Shown: positions 1 through 10,385 of the stretch, piece after piece
Position numbering within the stretch: position 1 is the first letter of the stretch
Layout: every line of letters begins with the position of its first letter
Origin: Bryopsis sp. KO-2023
Taxonomy: Eukaryota; Chlorophyta; Ulvophyceae; Bryopsidales; Bryopsidaceae
Length of the DNA: 64,000 nt
NCBI GenBank assembly: GCA_030272585.1
Contig: BSYQ01000001.1
Coordinates: forward strand, 2,604,001-2,668,000
Direction: 5' to 3'
The notes under the pieces: generated by a model
Told to the model about the DNA's origin: nothing
Seen by the model: the letters and a program-made list of their open reading frames with translations, nothing else
The model's database searches: none
Program-made: the position numbers and the translations under genes

Positions 1-162
1 CTGAAAACCAAAAAAGTGCTTTGGGATGTGTGTCTTTATCATTTTTCAACATCCAGCGCACATCGATATTCTTGTGGAGTCATCCTTGAATCCAGTATGA
101 AACCATTTTCTCACAACTTCTATAATTAAATTCCCACTATCGACCACCATCCAAACCATCCG

Positions 163-2654
163 TCAAGATTCCATGACTTCGACAGGTGCATGATCAACCG
201 ATGCCCCCACACTCTGCAGCAACAAATCGAACGATATTCTCCCCGCTCTGGCATAATACTGAAAAAGAATTTTACTGATGGAATCGGCTCGCCCTTTTCT
301 TTGATTCGCTAGACCTTGGAAATGCAAATCTGCAGACTGCGGTTCCCCATCGACGATGCGAATGCCTTGCTCTTGGATGGTGAATTTTACCAGCCTCCCT
401 TTTTTCAAGGCTTGCGAGTGAGCTGCAATCGCATCATCACAGAGGCTTCCCAGTCTGACTGGGGGAAAATCCTCGGTTTCTACGTGGCGATCCCCATCGA
501 AGGTGAGCGTCACCATCTGCGTTTTTGCACGGAAAAGTCGGTAAAACATATGCAGATATGGTACATCCAGAAAAACCAAACAGACTGAAACTACATCAAC
601 ATGGCATGATTTGGATCAGCTCCACACACACACACACACACAATTTGGTTACTGATTTCTGGGCAGGAGGACCACCAAGGAAAATATGTGCAGAAAAATC
701 TACCTGGTATTGCGGCAACTGCCCTGATCCATCAGTATCGAGAAAATATGTGCTGCAGGAGGCGTCTTTCCACAACAACATCAGCGGTGTGATCCCAGCA
801 ACGTAATGGCCTTCTTTGTGAGCCAATAAGATGCCATCACGCACGAAGGGAACCGGCCCTTGAACGGCCGCAGCGAGTCCTTGGGATGTACAGGGGTGAC
901 TTGACACAAGATCAAACCTAGCCAATACACCTGAGAGCATAAAAAACCAGAATAAAGAGAAATTGGGGAAGGAAGGGAATGAAGAAAGAAAGAAAGGGCC
1001 CGGGCCTTCAAAAAATTCACCATCTCTATTTTTAGTGTCTCGTTTTTTCCCTGTCTGGATTCCAAATTCTTTTTTTTAACCCTCATTTCCCTGATGAACT
1101 TTTCGTATCTCTGTTTTTCCAGTCAGTTCACACTTGAAAATGTAAAACTCGTGTGTGTGTGTGCGTTGCCCAAATCGGTCAGCATTCCCACATGGGTGAT
1201 ATTATTTCCTTGTTTTCACAAACCTGTACTTCTGATTTTTCCTGTCCAGGACTCCACTCTCCTTCAGTTTCTCTCTGACCCAGTACAACCGGAACTCCGC
1301 AGCACAGTCACACAAAGGCATCCCCTTCCAGCACATGATGTCCATCACATAATAGACATTCTTTTTGGCTTGAAACACACAATCGAAAACGCTGAACTGG
1401 TCGGGCGAAGCTTTTGTCGCCAGGGAGCCCCCAGGAAGGCTGCAGTGAAAGCGATGCAACACGCTTCCGTTTCTTCGTCGACTGATCGTGAAAGTCCTGT
1501 CAAAAAAAAAAAAACAGAAAAAAAAACATTGGTGAGTGAAAAGAAAAGGGCAAATGCGAGGCCTCTGCACTAATGTAAATCGCTGTGTCAGCATACACTA
1601 TTGCAAGCAACCTTCGAAAAGATTCGAAAAGGAAGACTGGGCTATAGTCTTTTTTGGTCAGAAATGTGGTTAATTTTACCTTCCAACTCACCCCATTGTG
1701 GTTACCATGCATCGCACTCCCTCAGGCCTAGGCATGACTACCCTGCACAACAGCAGCAACGATAACCTTCACCGTCCAGGTTTTTTTCCATACCAAAAAC
1801 AGTGCAATGTTTCAAAAAACCCCACAAACAAAGAATAAAGCAGCAACACAATTTCCAAGCACTCGGCCCAGCCTGCTTGACACTCGCACATCGTTTTTAC
1901 CTCCAGACAAACCCCGCTAAGTGTTTGAAAGACACAGCTCCTCCCCACCCCCACCCCCCTTCCAAAACAAACTCAATAGAAAGGAGGCTCTATTTTCACA
2001 GACAACGAAGCCTTACCAATTGTCCAGCATATCTGGTGGTGTGTCTGTCATCCATTCAGGATGCATGAATTGCCTTAAACACGATTGCCTCAACGATTCG
2101 TCCCCATTCTCAGCATCGTTTCGTCGGGAAGGCTCCCCCAATGTCAGACCACGTTTGAACTGCTCCGTGAGAGTATCTGCTGTGTTGCCATTTGAATCCT
2201 CCTCTATTGGTTCTCCCTAGAACGAAGCACAGCAACAAAAAGCGCGCGTTGACTCTTTCCAGAAAAGATGCTGTTTTTTTGGGTTTTTTTTAACTGACCC
2301 CTTCGGATTTCTTTGCCGAATAGAAAAAAATCCAACGAAACATCTCTTTATAATTCATACAACAGCCAAAAAAATTGTAAAGCCTTCATCCTCAACTTTC
2401 TATGGATAGGAAGCTCCCAATCAGTATTAAACAAGATGAATATCTGTGGAAAAAAGAAGGGGGGGGGGGGAATATGGCTCTGTGTATACCTGCTCCTTTT
2501 CTTGAAAAGTGGCTGCTGCCTGGAGCCTCAATATCAAAAGCTTGCTTTCCCTTCCTTTTTTTTGTCTTTGCAGCGCCTCTTCCCTCCGCTTCTGTTGGAA
2601 TACGGAAGTTCTGCTCACGTGTTTCGGACAGTTTCGACCCGGTGGGGGAGGCAT
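163..2654 (-). CDS. SNUPN: Snurportin-1 (m3G-cap snRNP import adaptor)
   Basis: Multi-exon gene. Snurportin carries trimethylguanosine-capped spliceosomal snRNPs from cytoplasm to nucleus by linking the cap to importin beta. The first exon (2490-2654, 55 codons) encodes a basic N-terminus (SVFQQKRREEALQRQKKGR) that fits the importin-beta-binding helix. Exon 2 (2017-2216) ends in HPEWMTDTPPDMLDNW, matching the conserved segment before the cap-binding domain, and a short exon near 1695-1741 follows in phase. The exon near 1255-1498 encodes the cap-binding core: HRFHCSLPGGS, then YYVMDIMCWKGMPLCDC and EFRLYWVREKL. An exon near 720-920 carries DGILLAHKEGHYVAGITPL, the counterpart of the snurportin HKxxHYxxGxTPL motif. 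The C-terminal exon (about 163-550) is divergent and ends in a stop. Snurportin identity is strong. The start at 2654 and the exons between 920 and 1255 are inferred. Confidence 0.87.
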
Positions 2655-3292
2655 CTTCCTTTTTCCCCAAAGAAAAGTACCTGAACGGTTCGGAAGAAGT
2701 GGCCGATCCACGATTCCCCAAAACACGCCCCGACAAGAATTGAGTGTCCTGAGCACGAAGGCAACAGCGCTGGCATTATGTTCGTAACGCAGACTGACAT
2801 GGGGGGGCCTGGGCTGCTGTCAACTCGCCAGCATCGGAGTTTTATTTTATTCAAGTCGCACGTCTCCTTCAAAATTTGCCTTCGATCAGGAAAAAGCTGT
2901 GCGTCCGTTGCGTTGTGTTTTTGTTGCGCGACGCCGCGTTCCGACCTACTCGTCGAATTTGTTTTTTATTTCGCTAGCACTTTTTCTTTGCCAACCGCAA
3001 GGTAAGAAGGGATCTTTTTTCCCCCCGGTTTATTGTCGCGCGGGAGGACCTCTCCCTCACTCTTTCTCGTCACTTTCGCAGAAGTCGAGAGTGCACAAGA
3101 AGATCGTCAGCATGTCGCGTTCTGACAAAAAGGTTGTGACTCTTGCAGGAATATTTTGTTCGCTGAAGGGGGAAAAGAAAGACAGCTCGTTGAAAGCGCA
3201 GCAGGAGTTTTGGAATCCATCTCCAGCTTCGGATTACCTCATCCTCCAAGTGAACAGGCTTTTTTACACCCAAGCCTCTTCTCGTTGACTTG
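2655..3292. promoter_or_regulatory. Intergenic region between divergent snurportin and metacaspase genes
   Basis: About 640 bp separate the two start codons, so this probably holds both 5' UTRs and a shared promoter region. No convincing TATA box or other defined element was seen. A short open frame at 3110-3288 (starting MSRSDKK) is closed by a stop just before the metacaspase ATG and is not in phase with it, so I treat it as leader sequence. Confidence 0.4.
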
Positions 3293-5741
3293 ATGAGCAC
3301 CCCCCCTCCCAACCCCAATGGCCCCACCCCACCACCTGGCCCTGGTGGCCCCACTGCACCACCTTATCCTGGTGGAGGAGTGCCTGCAGCCAGCAGCATG
3401 TACCCAAGCGTCCAGCAGGGCTACCCAGGCATCAGTTACACATCTCAATCGTCTGTGACATACAACATTGGTGGAAATCCCCCTCCTGCTGGGGCTGCGC
3501 CATACCCGATCCAATCTGGTGCAGCGGCACCTTACCCGATCCAATCCGGTGCAGCGGCACCTTACCCGGTCCAATCTGGGCCTCCTCCTCCAGCTCATCC
3601 TGGACAGGGTGTTCCCTCATATCCAACCACTCCTGGACAAGGTGGCCCTGCACAAGGTGGACCCCCACCCTACCCATTGCATGGTGGCTCATACCCGTCA
3701 CAGGCTGCATCGCCGTACCCGTCACAGAGCGGTGGGCCTGCAGGCGGAGGTTCGGCCCCACCGTACCCAAGTACAGCTGGCGGGGGATATCCTGCCCCCG
3801 GAAATTCACCGTATCCTCCTCAAGGCTCTGCGGCGTACCCTGGGCAAGCAGGTCCCCCCAGAGTACCTCCTAGAGTGTCTCAACCAGCTCCAGGACACCA
3901 GGGTTCTGGGTATCCTGGCCAACCTGGGGGAGCAGCTGGCACACCTTATCCATCTGGAGGGAGTCAGCCCATGCCAGCAGGTCCTGCACAACCTTACCCG
4001 ATAACCCAGTTGAATGTGTTTGGGCAATCGGGTCAGGGTGCCCACAAGGCCAATCAACAGCCAGGGTTCACTGCTGTTCCACAGCCAGGGCCTGGCTTAA
4101 ATGTTGCTTCGAGGGGATACGCGCCACCCATGAAGAAAGCCTTGATAGTGGGGTGCAACTACCCTCGCACCTCAGCTGAATTGAAGGTATTCGAAGGCTG
4201 GTTGAAATAGAAAATAGCTTCCACAATGCTGCGTCCATTCTGAAAATCGAAGCTCTTGTGCCAAATGTTGGTGTCACTTTTAATTTCACCTTGAGGATTA
4301 GCACAGCACTTATGGGTGGTTTCAAGTCCATAAATATTTTGAGATGATCATAACTCTAATATACTGGCTGTTTATAGTGACAGTACTATTTTTTGTTTAT
4401 TTTTATTTTTTTACCTGTCGCAGAGAATAAAGCTATTTTCACATTCCTGTTTCTGTTATTCAGGGATGCATCAATGATGCCAACTGTATGAAGTACCTTC
4501 TTACGACTAAGTTTGGATTCGAGGAGAGAAACATCAGATTGCTGACAGATGACCAGGCTGGCAGACAGAGGCCCACCAAACAATTTATCGTTGAAGGCAT
4601 GCACTGGCTTGTGGAAGGTGCACAGCCGGGTAGCTCGCTTTTTTTCCATTTTTCAGGTGAGGGCATGGAGAATCCATACACTTTGGGTTGAGCTGATGCA
4701 TTCCAGGAAGCGTTTTATTTTTTTCAGCATATTTGAAGAGTTTTTCTTTCAACATTTGGGTTCGCATTTTTATTTTTATTGCATAAATGAAGAAACACCA
4801 GAAAATCCCGGGCAGGAAATATTATGCAGGAAGTTCCTTTGTTGTGGCAGCACAAGCAAGCCTGTTACCTTTTCCACATTTTTTTTTCTCTTTTCTGGAA
4901 TAGTGTTGTACAAAACACACATCCAGCGTGAATCATGGAATTCGTCCTGTCCTCACTCAACAACGAATCTTTTTTTTTTTTTAATTTAATTCCGGTCAGG
5001 TCATGGGTCTCAAAAACGTGACTACGTGGGCGATGAGCAAGATGGGTTCAACGAGACTTTGCTGCCCACCGATTACAAATCGGCTGGTCAAATCGTGGAC
5101 GACGATGTCAATCGCTTCTTAGTCAACAGTCTTGGACCAGGAGTGAGCCTCCATGCAGTCATAGACGCTTGCCACAGCGGAACTGCAATGGATCTGAAAT
5201 ACCGAACCAAGTATAAGAGCGGCCAGTGGGTGTGGAAAGACACCGGCACAACCAGGAAATACAAGGTGGGATATGCTGCCTAGCCTTGAATTGATCGAGG
5301 ATTGAATTCGAGTTCGAAAAAAAGAATCTTCAAAAAAGCGAAGGCCAAACTTGAACTTTTCGTTGATTGTTATTTATTTTTTTCCAGGGAACGAAAGGTG
5401 GCATCGCGTTTCAATTCGGGGCTTGCAAAGACAGCGAAGTCGCGCAAGATACGAACGACTTGTCGGGGAATGCCCACACCGGAGCTGCAACGTTCGCATT
5501 CATTCAGGCGGTGGAATCGGGTGGACCCTCTCAAAGTTATGCTGCAGTTCTGTCTCACATGCATCGTTGTCTATTAGAGTCTGTCAATGGCGGTCTGGGC
5601 GGGAGCGTCGGGGGTGGGGTTGCAGGGACTGTCATAGGGATGTTGTTGAACGGGGCTGCGAAAATCGTGGGGGTTGGAAAACAAACACCCCAGCTATCCT
5701 GCAGCGAGCGATACGATGTTATGCAACCTCTTCGGATCTGA
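3293..5741 (+). CDS. Type I metacaspase with long Pro/Gly/Tyr-rich prodomain
   Basis: Four exons, 3293-4186, 4464-4656, 5000-5265 and 5388-5741, sum to 1707 bp (568 aa) with phases that agree. Residues 1 to about 275 are a low-complexity prodomain rich in YP, PPP, GG and QSG repeats. No LSD1-type CxxC zinc finger is seen, unlike many plant type I enzymes. The caspase-like p20 domain begins at MKKALIVGCNYP and runs through CINDANCMKYLL. The catalytic His is H364 in SGHGSQKRDYVGDE, assembled across the intron 2/3 junction, and the catalytic Cys is C420 in DACHSGTAMDL. The p10-like part contains GGIAFQFGACKDSEVAQDT. Metacaspases are Ca-dependent Arg/Lys-specific cysteine proteases linked to cell death, proteostasis and stress. 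Both catalytic residues are present, so the enzyme should be active. A Gly-rich segment near the C-terminus could contact membrane, which is inference. Confidence 0.95.
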
Positions 5742-7379
5742 GAGGGCTTTTTTGGAGACATGCATACAACACAGAAAAAAAGAAAAGGAATTTTTGTTTC
5801 AAGGCGATCGCAAAACAAGCCACAAAAAGAACGCTTTTTCCTCATAGGAGGGAAAGTCGCAATTTCAATAGGATCGAGGGACCTTCGTTTTTTTATGTGT
5901 TTTTTTCCCTTGTTTGGTTTTTTTGTTACTTTTAAGAGGGTGGGGTTAGGCGGGTCGGTGCTCGCTGGATCGGGGATTGAAAAGGGGGTGGATGGGTTGT
6001 TTCGAATGGGCAGCGTGAAGCGTCCATCTCTGGTTATTTTTTCCCTGTCAAGTGAGGAAGCTTCGTGGCTGGCCGAATCTTGAATAGTATGTTTGGTTGG
6101 GGGGGGGGTTGCTATCATATATTGGTCCTGTTGGATTTATTCACAGGATTTCAATTGCTGACCCGAAAAAAGTGTCCCCGGTCTAGTTTCGCAAGGTGTA
6201 TTGAAGCTTTGTTTGGTTTGGGGGAAGGGGGGGTTGATGCCACGAAGATTAAGTGATAGGTTTAGGTGTTTTGTTTATTTTCACCATTTTTTTTCCCTCG
6301 AAAAAAATGTTCATGACGCAAATCATGACTTGCGGCGTCGAGAGACCTGGGGTATATGCAACGAGAAAAAGTAGCAGCCTTGGATGTATGTTTATTTTTC
6401 CAGTTTGTTTTCCCCTCGGCGAATTTTGGAGGGTGCGAAAATCATGACAGCAGCCGTCAAGAGACCTGATGCATGCCTTCCTATTAGGGGAGGGTTGCGA
6501 ATTGTTGGTTCAAGAATGGGAAGAATTTTTGACACATTCTTTTGGGCGTCTTTTGTTGTTGAATGCAAGTGAGAGGTGTGGGGCCAATAGCAGCGTTTTT
6601 TTTTGTAGGACTTGGCTCGAAATGTAACTGTTTGTTTTTCTCTTGAATGGAATATCTTCCCTTCAGCTGATTATTGCAACAAGGGAGGCAAAGATTACCT
6701 TAACGAGTGAACATATTGTGGAAGTGTTGTGATTGTGGAGCCTTTGTCAACAGGAGGTGGTGAGATGGGGTTTGTAATTAGCATGTGGATGGATTAGGAT
6801 TCTAGCAGGATGTTAGCAGACAAAACGACTGGGTTGTGTTTTGGGGGGCTTTCGAGTTGAAGGACAGGTGCAGTATCAATGTCGAAAAGTGAACGAAGGG
6901 TGGACTGACTTGTAAGAAATGCAAGTTCAAGAACGAGGATCACACGATTAGTCTTCCTCCTTACAAAATTTCCACCATTCAAAAAGACAGCATCGGAATT
7001 ACAAACATCCCACCTTGCAACCTCACGCCCGACCCGCTTGAACAAGAATTTTGCACTCCCATCCCACCTTGAGAGGGGGTGATTTTGTTTTTTCATTTTG
7101 AATGACAATCAGTGTTTGTAGATACGGACCGGTGTAATAGAGACTCCCATCCCACCTTGCAACCTGGCAAAGCAACAACAACAACAACAACTATAATTAC
7201 AATAATTACCTGGCAAAGCACTCTATCTTGACCCACCACCTCAATGTACGGCAATCCTGTACAGTAGCTTCCCTGTACAGTACTTTGGGTGTTCGATATT
7301 TTATTCTTTGTTGTCGAATTTCTTTGCAACATTGGCCTGGGGGCGGGACTGCAGGAATTGACTGACGCGGGGACACACG
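5742..7379. other. Intergenic region, T-rich with short local repeats
   Basis: No exon with family similarity was found on either strand. It contains the metacaspase 3' UTR, T runs, and a short degenerate repeat around AAATCATGAC...GAGACCTG (near 6310-6350 and 6440-6470). Nearer the next gene, CATCCCACCTTG-like segments recur at about 7007, 7060 and 7149, and CCTGGCAAAGCA occurs twice (about 7165 and 7210). These look like small local duplications of no clear function. Confidence 0.4.
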
Positions 7380-9029
7380 ATGGGGAAGGTCCAAAAAAAA
7401 AAAGACGATCCAGCTAGCGCGATGGGCGCGGAGCCTGTCAAAATGAAAAAGCGAAAGGAGAAGAAGGAGAAAAGGAAGAAAAAGAAAGAAAAACCCACTG
7501 AGCAGAAGGCACCCGATCCCAAAGAAGCCGCCCAAAATACAGAAACACTCGATGAGGAGGTTGTCTGCTTGGGTGATGGCGGCGGGGTGAAAACTGATGA
7601 GAAGATGAAGAAAAACACGGTGAGGTCCAAGAAGGACAAGACTGTGGAGAAAGAATCTGTGAAGGAGCCGCCCCATGGTGACGCTGTCGCCACTTCTCAA
7701 GCGCCTTTTGGTGATGACGACTCTAAATCAAAGTCGTCCAAAAAGAAAAAATCTTCGAAGAGGAAGTCTTTGGAAGCACCGGTTGCAGCCCCTGAGGTGA
7801 TAGTTAAAGATGCTGGAGAGACTGGGGACAAAAAGGGTAAAAAGAACAAGAACAACAAAGAGGAGGATCTGGCTCCAGCAGGTGTGCAGCCGGAGCCCAG
7901 CCCTGCCAAGTCTGGAGCAGAGACTGAGGGAAAATCCAAGAAGAAATCTAAGGATAAATGTGAGGAGGCGGAAAAAACAGTTGAGGGGGGTCAGACTCAG
8001 GCTAATGGGCAAGTGAGTTGTGCTGCGGGAGCTCCTGCCAAAACCAAGGCTGAAGAAAATGGCGCCAAAACAACACCCAAATCGAAGAAGAAAAAATCCA
8101 AGAGGAAATCTGAGGCTGGACTCCAAACTCCCAACAGCACTGCTGATGGAGTTGGAAAGTCTGACGCAGGAGCGGCTGTGGTCCCCAATGAAAACGGAAA
8201 GTCTGATAATGGTGTTGAAACAACCGATGGGAGTCAGCAGGAAAAAGATGGCCATAAGAAAGTGAAATCGAAGAAGAAATCCAAGAGGAAATCTGAGGCT
8301 GGGCTCCAAACTCCCAACAGCACTGCTGATGGAGTTGGAAAGTCTGACGCAGGAGCGGCTGTGGTCCCCAATGAAAACGGAAAGTCTGATAATGGTGTTG
8401 AAACAGCTGATGGGAGTCAGCAGGAGAAAGATGGCCATAAGAAAGTGAAACCGAAGAAGAAAAAATCCAAGAGGAAATCTGAGGCTGGGCTCCAAACTCC
8501 CGACAGCACTGCTGATGGAGGTGGAAAGTCTGACACAGGAGCGGCTGCCACAGAAAAGAGCTCGAAGAAATCGAAAAAGAAGAGAAAGAAATCGGACGTT
8601 GTGGAGGCATCACCGACTGCACCTGCCAATGGAAAGCCTCCAGCAGAAGAGGGGCAGCCGCCGGAAAAGAAAGCCAAGACAGAGGGGTTGGATGAAGGTC
8701 CGAAGCCTGACGGCAACGGTCAGATTCCCATGGACTTGACTTCAACGGAGGGGGAGTTGGCCTCGAAAGGAAAGGAGGGGTTGACGTCAGGGGCAAAAGC
8801 TTTTCGTCGGGTGCAGGCGAATGATTGGCTCGATAAGAAAGGAGCTTTGGATAATTCTTATGAAGCTACGTTTGGAAATGAGGGATGGGGGGCCAAAGCC
8901 CAAGAGGTGCTGGGGAAAGTCAGAGGGAAAGATTTCAGGCATGAGAAAACGAAAAAGAAGCGGGGGTCTTACAGGGGTGGGGTCATCAATTCGAACGCAG
9001 TCAATTCCACAAAGTTCGACAGCGATTGA
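7380..9029 (+). CDS. Nopp140/SRP40-family nucleolar phosphoprotein (NOLC1-like)
   Basis: Single exon, 549 aa. Most of the protein is Lys/Ser/Glu-rich with KSKKKSKRK basic clusters alternating with acidic or Ser/Thr-rich spacers, the composition expected for an intrinsically disordered nucleolar chaperone. The last 75 residues are the diagnostic SRP40 C-terminal domain: FRRVQANDWLDKKGALDNSYEATFG, then WGAKAQEVLGKVRGKDFRHEKTKKKRGSYRGG. Nopp140 binds snoRNPs and RNA polymerase I and shuttles between nucleolus and Cajal bodies. Three tandem copies of a roughly 61-residue unit (8098-8280, 8281-8466, then a partial copy) are nearly identical at DNA level. No LisH motif is evident at the N-terminus. 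Its ATG at 7380 follows in-frame stops and opens MGKVQKKKDD. Confidence 0.92.
   Translation: MGKVQKKKDDPASAMGAEPVKMKKRKEKKEKRKKKKEKPTEQKAPDPKEAAQNTETLDEEVVCLGDGGGVKTDEKMKKNTVRSKKDKTVEKESVKEPPHGDAVATSQAPFGDDDSKSKSSKKKKSSKRKSLEAPVAAPEVIVKDAGETGDKKGKKNKNNKEEDLAPAGVQPEPSPAKSGAETEGKSKKKSKDKCEEAEKTVEGGQTQANGQVSCAAGAPAKTKAEENGAKTTPKSKKKKSKRKSEAGLQTPNSTADGVGKSDAGAAVVPNENGKSDNGVETTDGSQQEKDGHKKVKSKKKSKRKSEAGLQTPNSTADGVGKSDAGAAVVPNENGKSDNGVETADGSQQEKDGHKKVKPKKKKSKRKSEAGLQTPDSTADGGGKSDTGAAATEKSSKKSKKKRKKSDVVEASPTAPANGKPPAEEGQPPEKKAKTEGLDEGPKPDGNGQIPMDLTSTEGELASKGKEGLTSGAKAFRRVQANDWLDKKGALDNSYEATFGNEGWGAKAQEVLGKVRGKDFRHEKTKKKRGSYRGGVINSNAVNSTKFDSD
8098..8560 (+). repeat. Tandem coding repeats of 183/186 bp in the Nopp140 gene
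   Basis: The unit begins CCAAGAGGAAATCTGAGGCT and recurs at 8098, 8281 and 8467. The first two copies differ at only a few bases. The third diverges after about 80 bp. Unit length keeps the reading frame, so copy number changes would alter protein length without frameshift. Confidence 0.95.
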
Positions 9030-9405
9030 TTTTTTTTTTTGACTGGCTAGAAAACGATCAGCGAATTGTGTTTTGTTTTCATGAAGACATTGTAAGCAGA
9101 CATAAAGTGTCAATGAACCGTTCTGCTGGTGGTGGTGGGGCCTACTCTCACCACAATGCCTTGCTTGCCCCCTCCTCACCAAACTCAAGATATGTTTACA
9201 GCGCCCATCTGTGGCAACAAGAAGATAATAACGCTGTTGAACTGTTACTGACCCTTTTTGAGTTCATTTTGGCCCTCTCTCAGGTAGGTGTTGTCCACTT
9301 CTAAAATAGAACGATATTTTCCTTCATTGGAACGAAAATGTTGTGTTGAGTGTTCAGTGATTCATAGATATGGAGAATAACATGTCTGCAAGAACTAGTA
9401 TCAGC

Positions 9406-9481
9406 TGGAGCTGCGGGGTATCGATCCCCGAGCCCCCGCATGCAGAGCGAGCGAGCGCTCTTCCATTTGAGCTACAGCCCC
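9406..9481 (-). tRNA. tRNA-Ala (UGC)-like gene, structurally aberrant
   Basis: Read on the minus strand, the acceptor GGGGCTG pairs with CAGCTCC and is followed by discriminator A. The D arm is GCTC/GAGC with loop AAATGGAA, as in eukaryotic tRNA-Ala. The anticodon loop TCTGCAT gives anticodon TGC. Two defects stand out. A 4-nt tandem duplication (CTCG) sits between the D arm and the anticodon stem. The T loop reads ATCGATA rather than TTCGANN, losing T54, although the T stem CGGGG/CCCCG is perfect. The anticodon stem CTCGC/GCGGG has one T-G pair. It could be a functional divergent tRNA, a pseudogene or the head of a tRNA-derived element. Confidence 0.75.
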
Positions 9482-9730
9482 TCTTGGCAAAAAAATGCAT
9501 AAAGCATAATTTGAACAGTTTATTTTGTCAACAAAAATTTCAAAGAAATTTTGCAATTTGGTGACTGAAGGTACTTAAACCAGCTTCTGTAGTGTTGGTA
9601 AAGTGGTTTTTCCTATCCAATGACTCAGCCTGTGGTATCTCAAAGGACGTGTTCGCGGTATCTGGACATCAACGTATCGAAATCGATCCTCCCATCACTT
9701 GAAAGAGAATAAATTTCCTCACCAAACGGC

Positions 9731-9794
9731 GCTCGCAATCCACGCAGCTGTGGATCGCTGCACTGCACGATGCACAGCTGCGTGGATTGCGAGC
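9731..9794. repeat. Perfect 22-bp inverted repeat (stem-loop)
   Basis: The left arm 9731-9752 and right arm 9773-9794 are exact reverse complements over 22 bp. After one mismatch, four further pairs (9754-9757 with 9768-9771) extend the stem, leaving a 10-nt loop. Either strand would fold into the hairpin. It lies between the tRNA-like gene and the EF-hand gene with no coding context. Confidence 0.95.
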
Positions 9795-10385
9795 TCCTCG
9801 GTGGGGCAGTGATGGGCGAGGTATTACTAGCTCGCCACTCTTGACTGGTCAACGTCCTTCCCTGTTTGTGCACGACACTGAAGTTGATGCACAAAGATAA
9901 ACACGAAACAGCCACAAGATGTCGTAATCCAGCCACGATTGTGTTTTGTTTGGAAAGCTTTCTGTGTGAATGCTTGCTAGCAAATAACTTAATTATCTTG
10001 TGCTTTTTAAACAACGATCATCATAACTGTCTTGATTCGAGCAGTGTGAGGAGCTTGTCTTTGTTTAGGATGGGCAGATCCAGTTGCAATTTTTCTTTAT
10101 TTACGACTTTCGTTCGCCTCGAAGTGATCGACAAACCTGATCTCTGCATCCACCTGAAACCAGCCATTGATTTCTTCAACCCACGTATCTTTTGTGACAG
10201 GGTGGTGTTTTCTCCACAGTATCTAGATGTTTGTTTCGTCGATTGTCTTAACTTCTTAAGAATTATGGATCACCCAACAGCTGTATATTTATTTTCGTTA
10301 TGTTCTTCGCCCCCACCAACTGTGGAAAATATGGAGTGATACCCAACATTTGTCGAGCCACTTCTCTGTGACATCCGATTCCCAG

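Noticed and set aside
7728..8796. Long minus-strand frames of 255 and 264 codons with repeated segments
   Set aside because: Antisense of the repetitive Nopp140 coding sequence. The repeats simply mirror the sense-strand duplication.
9640..10014. Minus-strand frame with SSDGRIDFDTLM resembling an EF-hand loop
   Set aside because: Opposite strand to the EF-hand gene, no second loop, overlaps the hairpin and shows no splice context. Probably chance.
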